Below, piece after piece: positions 46,394 to 57,700 of a stretch of 64,000 nt of DNA. The stretch is from Volvariella volvacea V23 (lineage: Eukaryota > Basidiomycota > Agaricomycetes > Agaricales > Pluteaceae). The DNA is taken from assembly GCA_000349905.1 (NCBI GenBank), contig KB722739.1, positions 67,495 to 131,494 on the forward strand. The letters are read 5' to 3'. Each line of letters opens with the position of its first letter. The first letter of the stretch is position 1. A program made the position numbers and the translations under genes. The notes beneath the pieces were generated by a model. It searched no databases, was not told the DNA's origin, and saw only the letters and a list, made by a program, of their open reading frames with translations.

Positions 46394-47510
46394 TCATAAT
46401 TTACTCCGCAACCCCCAAGACCAACGAAGTCCTATACTCCTGCCTGCAATTCTCCGCCTTTCAGTCCCCATCCCATTAGCACCAGAACCGTTGGATTGCT
46501 TCATAATGTCCACGCTTGACTTGTCAATCACCCCTCCATCCCCCGTTCGCGACTCTTGCGGTGGTCTGGCGTCAGTGGTCTTACCCCCAGCTCCCCCAGT
46601 CGTGCTTGACCATATACCAGCCACTCGCGCAACGGTCTCCCAATCGATGACCAACCCTTCTTTCGTAGTCGCTTCACGAAACGTAGACCTGTTGTACATC
46701 GCCCATGCGATTCGTTGTTCCAAGGTTGGACCTCCTGGAGGCTGAATCTCGTAATCTGGTGGCTCCCGATAGCCCTTGAGTGCGGCATGTATGAGAATAG
46801 AGCTAATGAAGAAGGAGGAAACAGGTCCTTGATGAGCTCAAAAAGGATCAGATGACAGTGTCAAAAGAAGTATAACAGTACCGACGCAATGGTACAATAC
46901 AGCATATATGCAAATTGACATCCGGTTTACGAGACTTACGCAGTCAATCCAAACACGGGCTTTATGCCTCCTGCCTCCCTCCCTGTCAAGAAGCGGTGCG
47001 ATCTCAGCTTCCAAACTTGCCCGTTCGGCGCAGATGACGTATAATCGTTGTAGGTATGGTATGGAACTTCCAGAGATTCAGGCTCAGAGGGGAATGGAGG
47101 AGATGACGTCGTCAAGAAGGAGCGAAGAGGATGAGAAAAGAGTGTTGCGACTTCTGCAGAGTTGAGAATTGGCTGACAGGAACAAGATGAATAGGGTTCG
47201 GGACATGTCAGAGCCGAAAACGTACGCGAAGCGTGTTGTCGAGAATAAGCACTACAACACTGCCAGAGCATAACTGAGTCCTCGGTCTTCAACCGACAAT
47301 AGATGATAGCACGTACGGTGTAACGATGAGGTCATTACCCGCGAGGAAGGGCTCCAGAATGCACAAGAGGGGAACTTTCTTCCGATCTCGCGGTAGGCCA
47401 ATCTACTGGATCACAATGAGCTCTCATCAACGCGTGGTGGCGATGAATAATGAGTACGAACTTCTTCAAACGCCTCTCGCCTCTGCGATACCAACGGACG
47501 GAATAAGCAA
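46394..47510 (-). CDS. Unknown gene family N, copy 2
   Basis: Multi-exon minus-strand gene. Coding blocks: RHHALMRAHCDPVDWPTARS (about 47440-47340), LYVICAERASLEAEIAPLLD then REGGRRHKARVWIDC (about 47050-46940, donor GTAAGT after the Cys), and a last exon starting near 46802 (SILIHAALKGYREPPDYEIQ, then RIAWAMYNRSTFREATTKEG, to the stop at 46394). The exact second intron is uncertain because phases do not close without a small extra exon. The protein looks soluble and conserved between the two copies. I do not recognise the family. Confidence 0.45.
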
Positions 47511-48421
47511 ATGATTATCAATACCTCAGATCAAAATGTGATGGATAATCAGGCCATGAGAACGTACGGCAGTTTCCTCCACATTCGCATCTTCCTCATC
47601 CATCTTCCCGCCAGGTAAGGAGGTATCGCCAGCATAAGTCCTCAGTGTCGCTGAACGCCTAGCGTCGCGGGACGCGAACAAGGAGAAAAAGAGAAAAATC
47701 ATTCAAGACCCAGACCCTCCAGCAGGCTGAGTATACTAACCGGCTTAAAAGGACGTATAAATCCCCCATGCGCCCAACGAACAACGCGACCAGCACCGCA
47801 GCGCACCGCGATCTCGGATACGGAAATTTGGGTTTAGGCGCTCGATAAGACGCCAAGTTCCGTATGCATCTTGAGTTTTTCAACACATCAGGACAACCGA
47901 AAAGCAAGAACGAGGGTCGGGAATTAGCCGGGTTTCGGCCTACCTTTTCGATTCGGGTTTGAGCGTTGGTATCTTTGCTTCGCTCAGGCGTATTCTCGGT
48001 CTGTGAAAGTTCAGCAGATTCGTTCGTCCGACGACGCTAGATGTTCTTCTGCTAGAATGCGGCATCGAGGGGGGTTGAGAGCTTGGAGGTTATATGGTAA
48101 AGTGTTGAGTGAATGGTGAGGAAGGCATGCATGTCAAACCTGTGCCACGTTTGCCAAGTCCAAAACAGCTTGATCGGCTATTTCGGTCTTTCATCTAGCC
48201 GGCGAGGTGCCCTAACGCATCAACTTTAAATTGCAATAACTATCAAAGTACAGCGGAAAACTTAACCAATACTACCTACGATTCCCTGGCTATTCCAAGG
48301 TTACACCAATGTCATAAAATAGTTACCCTCCGGGATACAAAAGTACCCCATAAATACAAGCAATTACGAGTCGTGAAAGAAGTGACATAACGAGCGGAAG
48401 GACGGGGAGTATGGAGAAAAA
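47511..48421. other. Intergenic, no gene seen
   Basis: Only isolated short frames. Confidence 0.4.
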
Positions 48422-49921
48422 CTAAAGGAAAGGATCGTCGTTATCTGGCTTCAACAACCTGGGCAGCGCGCGGGTTTGCGGTGCTGGTGATTCATCTCTC
48501 TTCGCAGGCTCTTTGGACTTTCGTGGTTCAGCCTTGTCTTTACCAACACCGGTGGTGGGGCGCGCTTTTGCAGCATCGTCCCGCGAAGTGGACTCTGGTT
48601 CTACAACCAGGATCTTCTTGGCCTTGATCGAAGCCTTGATAGACTCCAATCGATGTTGAATGGGTTTGATCGGCCCGAGAGTAAAGTCGTCGTCGTCACC
48701 TTCGCCGTCGCTATCCTCGAATGGAGAAAGAGACCTCTTCGCCATCATTCTTGACATCAGGCTCTCGTCCTTCTTCCGACTGGCACCGCTTTCGTCCCTC
48801 TCACTGGACTTGGGACCTTCTCCCAACTTCGCCGTCTGGCTACTACCCTCACCGGCCTTGTGCTCCACCTTATCCGACTCCTTCCGACCTTTGCCTTTCG
48901 CTCGTTTAGGGAACAGAATTCTAGGAACACACCTCGGGTCAGGTGAGTAATCGGGGTGTTCCATTGGAAGTTTCGAGTTAGGAGGTGGCGACCGCGCGCG
49001 TTTCTTCTCCGGGTCGTAGTAGGGATTGGGAAACTTGGCTTTGACACCCCGGCTAGATAATTCAATGCTCAATTAAGCATGTTCTGAGGAGCAGGAGGTC
49101 ACAACGGGGACGTACAAAACGTAAGTGATGGTTGGCCTCTCATCGTCAGCATCAACACGTGTGCTTGAGCCAGGTAAGGGTCTGAGATCATCTTCCTCGT
49201 TATCTCCATGGCCTGCCGTTGGAGAGTCCAGGAATGGGTTATCAGGTGAATCTCGTACGGGGAATTTGACTTTGTCTTGAGCATCACGAGTGGGAGTGTG
49301 GGGCGGAGAGACCAGTCGAGGGATCTTGACCGCTGGCCTGGGAGTTGCTATCAGGCGCCTCTTTCTAGGAGACCTACGAGAGGGCGGTGGAGAGACAGGA
49401 AGAGCGCCAATGTTCGTCCGCCGGCGACTCGAGGAGGATGGTGCTGCTTGGGCTTTAGGCTGATCCTCCTTCGGCTCCGGCTGTTTCGAAGTGGGTGCTG
49501 ATGCTGCCTTGCTCGAGTCATCTTCCGCCTTTTCCTTCTCGACGGAAACCGCCTTCTCTTTCGGAGTAGAGGTGGCTGAGGGCTCGTCCTCCAGTTTCCG
49601 TGTGGGTTTTGCAGGTCCCAACCAGAAAGCGTCCTCTTCCTCGTCTTCCTCCTCCCTCTTCTTGTCTACCTTCCTCCTCTTCACTCCCTCCTCCGCCTCG
49701 AAATCACTCTCCTCCGATCCAAACCCTTCAAACGCACCTCCTTCCGCCGGTTCAGTGTCAGAGCCATCTGCTGTCCTGGACTTTCTGGCGCCCTTGTGTT
49801 TATGACGAGTCCGGGGTGGGGTTGGCAGCGAAGCTGCTGAGGCTGATCGTTTCAGAGATCGTTTGGGGAGCTTGGGTATTGTTTCATGTATTAAGGATTC
49901 TACCGCTAATGGGTCTTGCAT
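48422..49921 (-). CDS. Charged, disordered, probably nuclear protein
   Basis: Two exons, 49921-49116 and 49052-48422, 478 aa. The start chosen is MQDPLAVESLIHETIPKLPK; the longer upstream frame adds a hydrophobic leader that looks like UTR. It is rich in Lys, Glu, Ser and Pro with several bipartite basic patches (KRSLKRSASAAS, SPRKRRLIATPR, KRRKVDKKREEEDEEEDAF). Over the splice comes a conserved-looking core: ITYVFRGVKAKFPNPYYDPE. Likely a nuclear regulatory or chromatin-associated protein judged by composition only; no named domain. Confidence 0.65.
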
Positions 49922-50138
49922 GGTGCTTTGAGCGTGCTGCTGGAATGTGGTGGCAAGGAGATAGGCTCCGCCCTGGGAAAGACAAAGAACAATGAGGCTG
50001 AAACCAAACAGGAGTAAATATCCGGCCAAGGGCCGTGCTCCGGACAGGCTTGGCAAGTTTGATTTTTGCTATAGTACAATACATAGGTGAGTTCGATGTG
50101 GTCCCTGGTATAGACTAGGTAAAGTGTACGTCGTGTGT

Positions 50139-51782
50139 TCAGAAATGGGGTATAAATGCCGTCCAATGTACATTGCTATATGCTGTAGGAGGAAGATCCC
50201 GTAGGAGATAAAACATCTGGAAGATAAGAGCAAGGCGGGCAATAACATAAACGATGGGGAAGATATAATGTGAAGGATAATGAATGGGTGCATGAGCGGC
50301 ATTGGCTACCGTTTGAACAACCTCAGATTTGTGATATGAGATCAATCGGATGAGAACGGCAATCGCGAAGACCAGAGGGATGCCTGTTATTGCGAGCGAG
50401 TTCGCGAGCCATAGCCACCTCTGTAATGTAGAAGGGAACACGAATATCCCGATCCAGGCAAATAGATGTATAGCACCAAACAACACACCCACTGCCGAGG
50501 AGGCTATGAGCATGATAGCCATAGCTACCCTCCCTGGATACCCGGCATAGAAGGCTTCGACGTGTGTTCCTGGCTGGCAGTTAGTGGTCGAAAATGCGAT
50601 CATCTCAGGGAGAGGTCCAATAATCCATAAGAATACCTTCTTCACCATACATCCGATAGCCCTACCGGCTCTATGGAGCACGGAAGGAGGGGGAGCGTTG
50701 ACAGTCGGTCTCTCCTCCCCTCCACCCGACAGGTTTGGTTGTGACGCCGGTTTTTTGAGACCGCTAAGACGGTCTCTGGCTGCTCTCAAAACGCTTCCTA
50801 CAGCCTCCCAAACCATCGATATTGGATTGTAGAATGGTCCAGTGTACGCTTCCCAGTATTCTTCAAAGTCGATTCCATCTAGCAGGGCGGTGGCCAGCGT
50901 ACTCACCCAACCAAAACTAATCTTAAAACGCTTGTTGCTTGCAATCGAACCCGGACCCTTGACCCTTTCTCCCTTTTTGTTGAAGTATATAGGATGCCGA
51001 ACGCCCCACGGCTTGTCCCACCAGAGGATGTACGTCCCAATATTGACCAAGGCGAACGCTAGGGTACCGAGCTCGAGTTGCGTGATAACGAGACCCTGAG
51101 CGCGTCGCGAGCCGACTTGCACTACGAACCACGATGTCTGCAAGACGACAATAGCCTTTGACAAAAAATCCCTCTTGCTGCGATCCATAATCTCGTCCTC
51201 CGTGATGTCCGGTAATTTGATTCCGTCCTTGGCCAGCTCCTCAAAGCCTTTCAGCATGACTGTATGCTCCTTCACCCCCGCATTGTCGTCATACAACACA
51301 AGACCCCCCATTTGATAGAAGAACGCGTGGGCTGTGGTCCACCCCAGCTCTGTGGAGTCGTAAAGTCCGTGTTACGCCAACGATACCGCCGGAATGAAAG
51401 AACATCCCTGACCTTTAAAATCTTTTCTAATCATCGACGCTGCCAATCTCTGCCGGAGAGCCCACATGATGATAGCTTCAGGAGCAAGGAGGGCGTAAAA
51501 TGCTGTCCTGACTTTGATTCTCAACGTCTTCAATATCGGTGCTTCTGGGTCGGGGATGTTGGGATGAATGGCGAAATACGTGCACGCTGCGATGGTTGCG
51601 AGACAGTTCCACAGAATGTCATAAAAACTGCGATTCCGCGTGGCATCGCACCGGCAGGCTTGTATGGCTTCTGGTGACGTCTCGGGGGATCGTTCTACAT
51701 AATGATGCATGGTGGCAGTGTGGGATGGGATTGGCAGCGATCTCGTGAGACCGACGATTAGTAGAATAAGAGGCAAAGACAT
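50139..51782 (-). CDS. Family M membrane protein M6, diverged
   Basis: Two exons, 51782-51413 and 51349-50139, 526 aa, with the same phase-1 intron before the GWTTAHAFFYQMGGL segment. It keeps the signal peptide, CDATRNRSFYDILWNC (family CDPTRTRTIFDIL), the HPNIPDPE motif, LPDITEDEIMDRSKRD, WWDKPWGVRHPIYF, a long variable loop and the C-terminal helices ending VHWTAFIPHF. It is far more divergent than M2-M5 and 30 kb away, so it is an old duplicate. It shows that the two-exon layout and motifs are under constraint. Confidence 0.8.
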
Positions 51783-52154
51783 CAGAAGAAGGGGGAATAG
51801 CGTTTCGATTCGCTATTTTCTCTCTTATGCGCTTGTCCCAGTCCTCATGCCGTCCACACCCTGCTGGAGCCCGCAGCATCAGTAACGGCTTCTGCTCAGG
51901 TTACTTGGTCATCAAGGTTCCCACCACGATCTCCGCACGAGGGCCGAACAACGAACGCATCACACCCCCGGCAAGTAGGCCCTATCACATAATGACGGAA
52001 TATTTTAAGAGCAAACACGTTGCTTCCGGACGTGAAAGAGCCCCGAGGGACCAAGACATCAGGATAGCTGTTTCAATGATAGATATAGGCAGGAGATACA
52101 TTACACGATGGTATGCACACAGTAGCATTCACGCTTCTCCATCAGCTTAGCACC

Positions 52155-52714
52155 CTACGCTGTCTTGCCTTTGCCACCCTTCTTCCCCTTGGCGCCTGCA
52201 GGTCGGGCGCTTAACCAGATGTACGCAAGACTGAAGATTGAGTAATGCACTGCTGAAACAAACTGTGTGGCGCTTGCGAGCTTCCATTCTTTCGGGGTGA
52301 GGCACGTCAAGACGTTGAGGACCGCCCAGGTGGATATCATAGAGACTAATGCATAAAATGTGAACGACGTCAATCGTTGATGGGAAGGGGCATGATGTCA
52401 GATAAGGGTACTCACGCATGGTGGGACGTGTAGCAGGTCCTGTACGAGATGCCACAATCTGTCCTACACCAATTGCCGCCGTCATGCATGCGAGCGCTTG
52501 GTTGAACCCAGGAGCGGTTTCGACATTAGTTAGGTGCTAATGAAGGCCTGATAAGAGGAGCAAGTTTAGATAGGTCCAGAATACCGACATAATGAGTGTT
52601 TTCGGCAATGTATTGCGTGATTTTTGAATGGTAGATCACTTGGGGCTTCACAGCGAGAATCCCGCTGACTACGATGTTCGAAAGGCCTTCCCAGAACAGA
52701 AGCGTTTCTGCCAT
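52155..52714 (-). CDS. Small polytopic membrane protein
   Basis: Three exons, 52714-52589, 52536-52416 and 52345-52155, 145 aa. Four hydrophobic segments: LLFWEGLSNIVVSGILAV, ACMTAAIGVGQIVAS, MISTWAVLNVLTCL and FVSAVHYSIFSLAYIWL. It ends in the Lys/Gly-rich tail GAKGKKGGKGKTA. The first donor (GTCGGT) is weak, chosen because it keeps frame. The size and four-helix plan recall small ER membrane proteins such as Erg28, but the Erg28 signature is not present. Unknown function. Confidence 0.55.
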
Positions 52715-52874
52715 TCGAGCTTATACTGGGGTGTAGTAGATAGTGTCGATAGGTGTTGGTGATGGTTGATGAAAAGAATGAGTGAACGCGGCACACAATG
52801 AGGTTGCATCACCGTCGTCCCCGCAGGGCGGCAATATGCAGGGTCTTTCCATATAAGGGTATCCTTCCAAAGCA

Positions 52875-54233
52875 TCATATTACAACCAAATGAGGAAGTC
52901 CAAGACAAGCAAACGAAACGAGTAAGGCTGATACAAAGGTAGCGAGCACACCCATTAAGTTAAATGTCCGCGTATCATTAGACTTTTCCGGCTCGTAATA
53001 AGTTTCATGTCGCTTATAGTACGCTCGAATGTAGTTGACGACGATGTACGGGTCCTATTATGGGACAAGTACGTTATGGTATAAATCTTTCATGGACGCA
53101 TATTAAATGCTTACGCAAGATGAGTTAGAAAAGCTCTGAGGGTCACTGAGGAGTTTATGAGTACCTAAAATTGCAGTCTCGTGCTTAGAGACTCACATTT
53201 GCTCGTCTAGTCTAATCCTGAGTTCTAGTTTCTGTGGACTAAAATTGCTTTGGATATCACAGCTCTCCGAAGGAAGAAAAGCTAGAGGTATCCCCCAATC
53301 CCCTCTAACCAGATCTAACGTGGATGTATCATCGGCCTGGGCAATACTGGGGGGTACCTCATCTCTCTTAACAGATGAACGGTAAACGCAATGCTCATTA
53401 ACTATATAGCAATCGCAGCTCACCGGCCAGAACCACATTTCTATACCCGTTTCATCAATTTGACACGCCCATACGCCACCGGTACTGCTGTCAACGTCCG
53501 TGATCTGTCCATTACCTCGTATATCCGTAATGACGCATCCCCCTGGCGGCGAACAATCGGGCTGTGTCCCTTCACCGCTCTGATTCAAACTTGAAGCGAT
53601 GGAGCACCCCAAGGAGTTATGAAACGCAACTTGGCGTTCATGGCTGCTGATAATGTCAATGCTACCCATGTCCCCGAAGGTCCTAAATGAAGGCCACGCC
53701 TGACGAGATTGACGTGAATGTGTCGTCAGGCAATAAGATAGGCAATTCGGCATATGCTTACAGGACAACCGTAAGCTGGTAGGCGCGCCATATCGATGAT
53801 AATCAGATTCCGCACATGATAGTTGTCCACTGATACGAGCCATACCTAAATTTCTCAAAGCGTTTAGTGACAAAAGTAAGAGAAATAAGATAGCTTACTT
53901 ACGGAGGTCTTAGGGTCGTCGATCTCGTTATTTAACCCGTTCATTCTCATTACGACTTGCCCATCAGAATTGAAAGCTATTAACCGGGATTTGACTGCTT
54001 CCGGCAGATTAAGGTATGTAACGTCTATACACAGAATCAATATGCCAACGACCCAAATGAAAAATGAGGCTACGGGACTCACTTGGCATTATATTATCGC
54101 GTCCCTCCACAAACTCCCAATCCCTGAAAAAATACTCTCCCGAATACACCTCGACAGGAACATAACTTGCATGAACAGAAAAAAATCCGTAAAAATAGGA
54201 TGCAGCCAAAATTGCCTCCAGCCCCAGTTTCAT
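52875..54233 (-). CDS. GH16-fold protein, membrane-anchored, catalytic glutamates lost
   Basis: Seven exons: 54233-54083, 54024-53903, 53845-53762, 53699-53424, 53366-53197, 53145-53115, 53054-52875; 1014 nt, 337 aa. The start MKLGLEAILAASYFYGFF is a signal peptide. GH16 laminarinase landmarks follow in order: SGEYFFRDWEF, NVTYLN, VDNYHVRNLIIIDMARLPAY then GC, WPSFRTFGDMG, HNSLGC, DCSPPGGC, GGVWACQIDETGIEMWFWP, GDWGIPLAFLPSESCDI and YIVVNYIRAYYK. At the catalytic E-x-D-x-x-E the sequence is SIDIIS (Ser132, Asp134, Ser137), so both glutamates are Ser. A C-terminal helix (GVLATFVSALLVSFACLGL) anchors it. Likely a non-hydrolytic glucan-binding or structural wall protein. Confidence 0.75.
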
Positions 54234-54759
54234 GATACAGCGGGGAGGGGAAGAAGCCCAACGCCCCAATGGGTGTACTTATATCTCGAAGCGCGTTGCA
54301 GGGACAGCATACGGCCAGTTTACGCCACGTCCCGCATGACTTTATTTAGGTGGAGTGCGGGGGATGAGCCGAGCTTGCCATGCGGTTTGTCATGTGCCTG
54401 ATTGCCCGTTATCGTCTGAAAATAGGATAGAAGCGCATAATGATACCCCGACATCATAAAATAGAGTTGACCATAAGCAAATGTCTCGATAATCGGGTAA
54501 AGATTTAATTGTGACAAATGGAGAAAAACATGTAATGACATGAAAGAAGACCAAATGTTCAAATGCGCCACAGAACCATGCAAGTCCGTTTTTCCATCAC
54601 CAAGTGTCATACACAAACAATACACCCACAAAAGAACTTTACGTGTCTTTACAATTCTCGTCATAACCATCATGAGTCATGTCGAAGCGTTACAATCGTA
54701 CCAAACCACAATCATAAACCTGACCCAAGTTTTATTTGTCACCACCACCCGACACGTGC
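54234..54759. other. Intergenic between GH16-like gene and gene B
   Basis: Contains the GH16-like promoter and the gene B 3' flank. No gene. Confidence 0.5.
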
Positions 54760-57700
54760 TTACCGACGAAGTGACAGCATCACAGCAGTGAAGATGCCTG
54801 TCAAGCCTCCCAATAAGAGCAAAATAGTCCAAATGGAAAGATCGCCGAAGGGGTACCAGTCGCCGATTTCCTTTCCGTCGACAGCGTAAAGCACGATAGC
54901 CGTTATAAACGCAATAAGTGAATATGCGAGGAAGACCAAGGGAAGCGAGTAAATAATGCTTCGGCTCTGTTAAAGGTACGCAAGAGTGAGTCGTAGTGCC
55001 ATATGATTAAGGCAGGAGCATAAATCGAAACGCCAACTTACCGATAGGTTTAGCATCCCTTCGGGGCCCCCTGTCTGCGTGTGTCTACCCATCAAGCTTG
55101 TTGACGTAGTTGGTTTAACCAGCTCTGATTTGAATCTAAAGATTGAGAGGAGCGTCGACGCCATGGAGAGGCAAGCCAAGATGATGGCGATGAATCCTGC
55201 AATCCTTGTAATATCATCCAGGCCTGAGAAAGAAAGGAATGTAACAGATGCACTCAGAACGATCGCCGCCTTTGGTGAAAATTTTTGAGTGAGACGAGAC
55301 CGCAAGGTGAGGAGAGAGCAGAGGTGAAGGGAGAGAAAAACAAAAAAGGCGCGTGAGAAACAACATCTGAACAAGACAGGTAACCGAGGGTATACAATAT
55401 GAACAATTTGAACGCGATGTGACAGAAAATGGAATCGGTAGGTAGAGAGACCGCAAATGGGCATCTAAAACCAACGTGATAATAAACTTACCACCAAGCA
55501 AGTAACAGCTCCAATGATAATCACGGGAGCAGTATGACGGCGTCCACTTTCCAAGTCCACGGACTTTTCGAAGAAGATGGATGGAATACCCAGGAACAGG
55601 CACGAAATGATAAAGTGGAAGATAGTGCGACTGAGTGGTCGTGGACGAGGAGGCGTGATAGCCGACGAAAGTGGGCCAGTACCCGCATCTTGAGGGAGAG
55701 GCCTGCTGGCACGGAAATGAGTTTGGCGCCAGTGGGCTAACGAAGCAAGTATTGTAAGTCATGGTATACGCGAAAAAAAACATGACAGCTTACCAAGACG
55801 AAGAAGGATACGAGAGACAATGCGGGTTTGGATGAGGGATTGTACGGCAGCGTCATCAGACTTCTTTTTAGTAGCTAATAGGATACGCCTTTCAGTTGCG
55901 AAAACAAGTACCTCGAAGACAATGACTGACCATGCGCAACATTTAGGAGGTCCAACAACTCCTTGCACTCATCTCGTGTGAAAGGTGCAGGAACGGCTCG
56001 ATGATCGGGCAGCATGCGATCTTTAACGCATCGTCAAGCTGAGAAAACAACAAGAAAATAAAAGCGTACCAGAATAAGCCCAGTTGAGAGCATCTTCTGC
56101 GTCCTTCTTTGCGCCAGGAGGTAGAGGAGTATGAGCCGGATGGGCTTCAATGAACGCCCAGTAACGGTATTCCAAGTCTAATTCTAGACAAAACGATGAG
56201 CGCTTAGTATCCAATGTCCCAAGAGGGCACTTACGATCTTCGTATGGAATACCACTCCTCTTCTTACCCCTTCCGTCAGTGTCGTCATACGGAGACTGCA
56301 GCCCCAGAGTTCGCTTTTGGTGATTAACCCAGTAAACAGCAAAACCACCCTTCTTCTTTCCCCTTCCGCCATGGTGACCATTGTTACTACCAGGAGATCC
56401 CGTAAGGCTCCCCTCTCGCAACCACAACTCCCAGCCTTCAGGAACGGGCTTCAAGCTGAACTTGTCGTCCAAGAAGATTTGAACGCTCTCCGAGTTCCTC
56501 GACTTGTATAGGTCGATATCGGTAATGACCCGACTACGGTGGTTGTAGAAGTATCTTGTAGAATCAGGGAGCTGGTATTCCTTCCAGTTACGGTCACGGA
56601 GTTTGGCGTTTGAGGGAACCAGACCAGGCCAAGGGGTATGCTTAGCACTACTACCGTGGGTTGCACCGTATGAGGGTTGTTTACCCGCCTTGGCGTTATC
56701 GTCGGAGCTCGACGAAGAAGATGAAGAGGAAGACGAGGCATGTTTGACCTTTAGGTGACCGGCACTTCGTGGTGCATCCTTTGCTGGCACTGGTTGAAGG
56801 AGAGGCTCACTTTCGAGACTAGATAATGGAAACAGGAAAAGGCGAATAGTGAGCACTGATGTCACGCTTTGAGAGAAACAAGCTCAAGACTTACGTAGAG
56901 TGTTTCCCATTCTTGCCGTCTAAGCTATCTTCAGAGTCTGATCGAACCAAAGTAGGCCTAACATGGACATTCAGATGTCAATAAACTCCGTTTAATCCAT
57001 GCAAGAGAGCCAAAAGAAAAGAGATCGGCAAAGAAAAAACACGAGGACAAAGAACAAGAACGTGTCCTTTCATTCGCTCATCCTTCAAATACAAAGGAAT
57101 AAAGCATGAAAGAAAACTCAAAGAGACTCAAAGAACAAATATGAAAGAAAACTACAAAAGAAAAAAAAACGAAAAAGAGAACCTCCAAACTCACCTTGTA
57201 GTAGATCGCTTCCCACTCGTGACATCATCCCAAGCCGGCAACGCTCTCTCCGCCGGAGCACGGGGAGGAGGATTATGATGGCTCTCATCATCGCTCGTAT
57301 CAGTGTCATCACGGGGCTTTCCCTGAGCTTGAGGTCGTGCATAAGGAGCCGGTGGCGGCGGACCAGGGATCACAGGAACCACCTGAGGCACCGGTGCGGG
57401 TGCAGGCGCTGGAGCAGGAGCAGGAGGAGCAGCCGACTTCTTCCTCTTCCTCGACGGGTCCTTCGCATCACCACTTGGAGCAGGATCAACAGAAGCAGGG
57501 GCAGCAACAGGAGCAGGACTCGCGACGGGCATAGGGACGTTGACGCCAGGTCCGGGAATGTACGGTCCCGGCATTCCCGCATAAGTCACAGGCGGTGGGG
57601 GCGGCTGCTGGGGCACGATTCCGATGCCATATTGCGGCTGGGGCTGAGAGTACGTCGGTTGTTGCGGCATTGGCTGCTGGTGCTGCTGCGGTTGAGGTTG

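Noticed and set aside
52155..52714. Considered as Erg28
   Set aside because: Size and four helices fit, but the expected RTFGxWT-type signature is missing.
53193..53873. A 226-codon single-exon Cys-rich secreted protein
   Set aside because: Reads through three introns; the spliced frame restores the GH16 landmarks.
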